Below are positions 62,555 through 64,000 of a stretch of 64,000 nt of DNA, in pieces. The notes below the pieces were generated by a model that was not told where the DNA came from, searched no databases, and saw only the letters and a list, made by a program, of their open reading frames with translations. Source of the stretch: Jannaschia sp. GRR-S6-38 (lineage in GTDB: Bacteria; Pseudomonadota; Alphaproteobacteria; Rhodobacterales; Rhodobacteraceae); NCBI RefSeq assembly GCF_029853695.1, contig NZ_CP122537.1, positions 1,426,001 through 1,490,000 on the forward strand. The letters run 5' to 3'. Numbering within the stretch: the stretch's first letter is position 1; every line of letters starts with the position of its first letter. Both the position numbers and the translations under genes were made by a program.

Positions 62555-63244
62555 ATGTGCCGCGTGCTCGCCGTCCTGTTCTGCCTCCTCGCGACGGCTG
62601 CCCATGCGGGCCCCTGGCCGCGCGAGGCGGGGCAGGTCTATCTCCATGTCGGCCATTACGCGGGCGACGATCCCTATACGGGGATCTATGCCGAATACGG
62701 CCTAGGCCGCCGGCTGACCTTCGGGCTCGATCTCGGCGGGCATCTCTCGCGGCTCTCCGGTCCCGTCCCGACGGCGCGGAGCGACGGGGTCACGGGCCGG
62801 GCCCGCGCCTTCCTGCGGGTGCCCGTGCCGATCCCGCGCGCCGCGCCGGACTGGACCGCGCCCTGGCTCGCCGCGGTCGAGCTGAGCCTCGGGCGCGACA
62901 TGCTCGATGACGGGCGCGAGGTGAACCGGCTGGGCCTCGGCGCCAGTCTCGGGCGCGGCTTCGAAAGCCGCCTCGGGGACGGGTGGATGGTCTTCGACCT
63001 GCGCACGTCCCTCGCGCAGGACGCGGCGACGCGCACCAATCTGGGCGCGGTGGTCGGCGTGAAGCCCCATCGCCGTCTGTCGCTGGAACTGGGCGCCTTC
63101 GTCGAACATGCGACGGACACGTCCTGGCAGGTCGGGCCCGTGGTCCAGCTCAACACCGGCGCGCTGGGCGAGCTGCGCCTCGGCCTGTTCCAGAGCTCGG
63201 ACGACGGCACCATGCTCTTCACAGGCTTCAGCCGCAGCTTCTGA
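62555..63244 (+). CDS. Exported outer-membrane-like beta-barrel protein
   Basis: A 229-residue protein. The signal peptide (about 1-19, ending AHAG) is followed by alternating hydrophobic-polar strands ending in aromatic residues (VYLHVGHYAG, LTFGLDLGGHL, VVGVKPHRRLSLELGAFVEHA, ELRLGLFQSSDDGTMLFTGFSRSF). The final residue Phe and the strand pattern suggest an outer-membrane barrel. I chose the ATG at 62555; a TTG at 62537 is in frame but would put extra residues before the signal peptide. Function unknown. Confidence 0.7.
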   Translation: MCRVLAVLFCLLATAAHAGPWPREAGQVYLHVGHYAGDDPYTGIYAEYGLGRRLTFGLDLGGHLSRLSGPVPTARSDGVTGRARAFLRVPVPIPRAAPDWTAPWLAAVELSLGRDMLDDGREVNRLGLGASLGRGFESRLGDGWMVFDLRTSLAQDAATRTNLGAVVGVKPHRRLSLELGAFVEHATDTSWQVGPVVQLNTGALGELRLGLFQSSDDGTMLFTGFSRSF

Positions 63245-63250
63245 CCGCGC

Positions 63251-63721
63251 CTACCAGTGGCGCGTGCCGGGGGCGCCCTTGACCGTGCCGCGCAGGTTCG
63301 GCGTGACCCAGCCGCCGTAGAAATCGCCGGGCTGCGGGGTGACGGCCACGCCGCCGACGCGGCATTCGTCCATCGCATGCGCATAGATCGCGAGATGGTC
63401 CTTCAGATCGGCGAAGCGCCGCGTCGGGCTGGGATAGTCCCAGGCGCAGCGCGGCGCCGTCTGGCCCCCGGCCGTCAGCGTCCAGTAGCGCGCGGCGCCC
63501 TTCCACTCGCACATGCTCGAGCCCGGCGCCGGCGTGATCCGGGCGGTGATCGCGGCGCGCGGGATGTAATAGGTAGGCGCATGATGCGTCTCCAGCACGC
63601 GCAGCGCGTCGGTGGTCGAGACGATCCGCTCGCCGCCCAGCCAGATCTCGATGCGCTGGGGCACCGGCTCCAGCCGCGGGGGGCGGGGATAGGTCTGCAC
63701 GTCTTCCTCGGGCAGGCTCAT
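63251..63721 (-). CDS. DUF427 domain protein
   Basis: A 156-residue protein. The DUF427 core is evident: QRIEIWLGGERIVSTTDALRVLETHHAPTYYIPRAAI, then CEWKGAARYWTLTAGGQ and AWDYPSPTRRFADLKDHLAIYAHAMDECRVGG, ending YGGWVTPNLRGTVKGAPGTRHW. The function of the domain is not established. Its ATG overlaps the stop of the hemerythrin gene by 4 nt, so both are cotranscribed. Confidence 0.9.
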   Translation of the reverse strand: MSLPEEDVQTYPRPPRLEPVPQRIEIWLGGERIVSTTDALRVLETHHAPTYYIPRAAITARITPAPGSSMCEWKGAARYWTLTAGGQTAPRCAWDYPSPTRRFADLKDHLAIYAHAMDECRVGGVAVTPQPGDFYGGWVTPNLRGTVKGAPGTRHW

Positions 63722-64000
63722 CCCAGACGCCCCTCGCCGACCTTCAGGATGACCGGGACGACCAGATCCTCTTCATCGGTCAAGTGGCGGTCGAGGAACC
63801 GCGCCATCCGTTCGAGCCCCTCCGCCATCCGCGGCGCGCCATCGGCCGCGTCGCGCAGCACGGCATTCGCGGCCTCGGCGAAGGCGTCGAGCTCCTCGTG
63901 CAGGCGGTGGTGGTCGGCGTCGAGGATCTCGAAGCCGCGCTCCAGCCCGGGGGCCAGCGGGATCATCTTGGGGAAATAGACGTGGTCCTCGATCGAGTGA
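63718..64000 (-). CDS. Hemerythrin HHE domain protein, 5' end outside the window
   Basis: The C-terminal part of a hemerythrin-like protein. The frame is open from the window end: HSIEDHVYFPKMIPLAPGLERGF, DADHHRLHEELDAF and FLDRHLTDEEDLVVPVILK carry His and Glu/Asp residues typical of a di-iron four-helix bundle. It may bind oxygen or sense iron or nitric oxide. The start lies beyond 64000. Its stop overlaps the DUF427 start (ATGA). Confidence 0.85.
   Translation of the reverse strand, partial: HSIEDHVYFPKMIPLAPGLERGFEILDADHHRLHEELDAFAEAANAVLRDAADGAPRMAEGLERMARFLDRHLTDEEDLVVPVILKVGEGRLG

Overview
The window is chromosomal DNA of a Rhodobacterales (Roseobacter-group) alphaproteobacterium. I infer this from the very high G+C, the sucA-sucB-lpd gene order, complex I accessory subunits related to mitochondrial NDUFS4 and NDUFS6, VPLPA-CTERM proteins, TRAP transporters and a single-ATPase xylose ABC importer. 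No plasmid, prophage, complete insertion sequence or CRISPR array is visible. It is mostly core chromosome with a few foreign, broken or duplicated elements.

Layout. 1-5290: end of the 2-oxoglutarate dehydrogenase operon (sucA, two-lipoyl sucB, lpdA), carrying a lower-G+C membrane-protein gene fitted between sucB and the small genes before lpdA. 5688-9961: TerB-like protein, GntR regulator, YgjP-like metallopeptidase, TIGR02300 protein, tRNA-Ala, a spermidine-synthase-like protein and a PLP enzyme with an apparent C-terminal frameshift. 10020-13013: TRAP transporter dctPQM. 13186-20461: MoxR/DUF58/DUF4159/membrane-protein operon divergent from a DUF1285 gene. 20598-24322: SDR enzyme, VOC protein and WYL regulator behind a palindrome, redoxin, a YdeI-family gene broken by an amber codon, and rluE. 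24433-25968: a Fic-domain gene of foreign composition whose stop codon overlaps that of polA. 29124-32518: HlyIII-like membrane protein, zinc-finger protein, ABC ATPase, YqaA and DMT transporter. 32642-35343: two related VPLPA-CTERM surface proteins flanking an FAD oxidoreductase.

35334-44490 is a xylose locus: xylFHG-xylBA on the minus strand, divergent from a ROK regulator that is translationally coupled to an exported FG-GAP/ASPIC (CRTAC1-like) protein. A MauG-like di-haem protein converges on it. 45994-47814 is typA. 47999-56489 is a tightly packed chemotaxis operon (Cache-like sensor protein, transducer, cheD, STAS protein, cheY, cheA, cheW, cheR, cheY, small protein) with no cheB in view. 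After tRNA-Arg come a glycosyltransferase, an NDUFS4-like protein, uvrB, a DUF6782-like peptidase, a decayed stretch, a cytochrome c, small envelope proteins, DUF427 and a truncated hemerythrin gene.

Recurring structural themes are translational coupling by 1-10 nt overlaps, strong intercistronic stem-loops after the binding-protein genes of both import operons, and three copies of one dispersed intergenic repeat. Points most worth a second look are the VPLPA-CTERM pair, the foreign gene inside the TCA-cycle operon, the Fic gene abutting polA, the CheB-less chemotaxis cluster, and the two broken genes.
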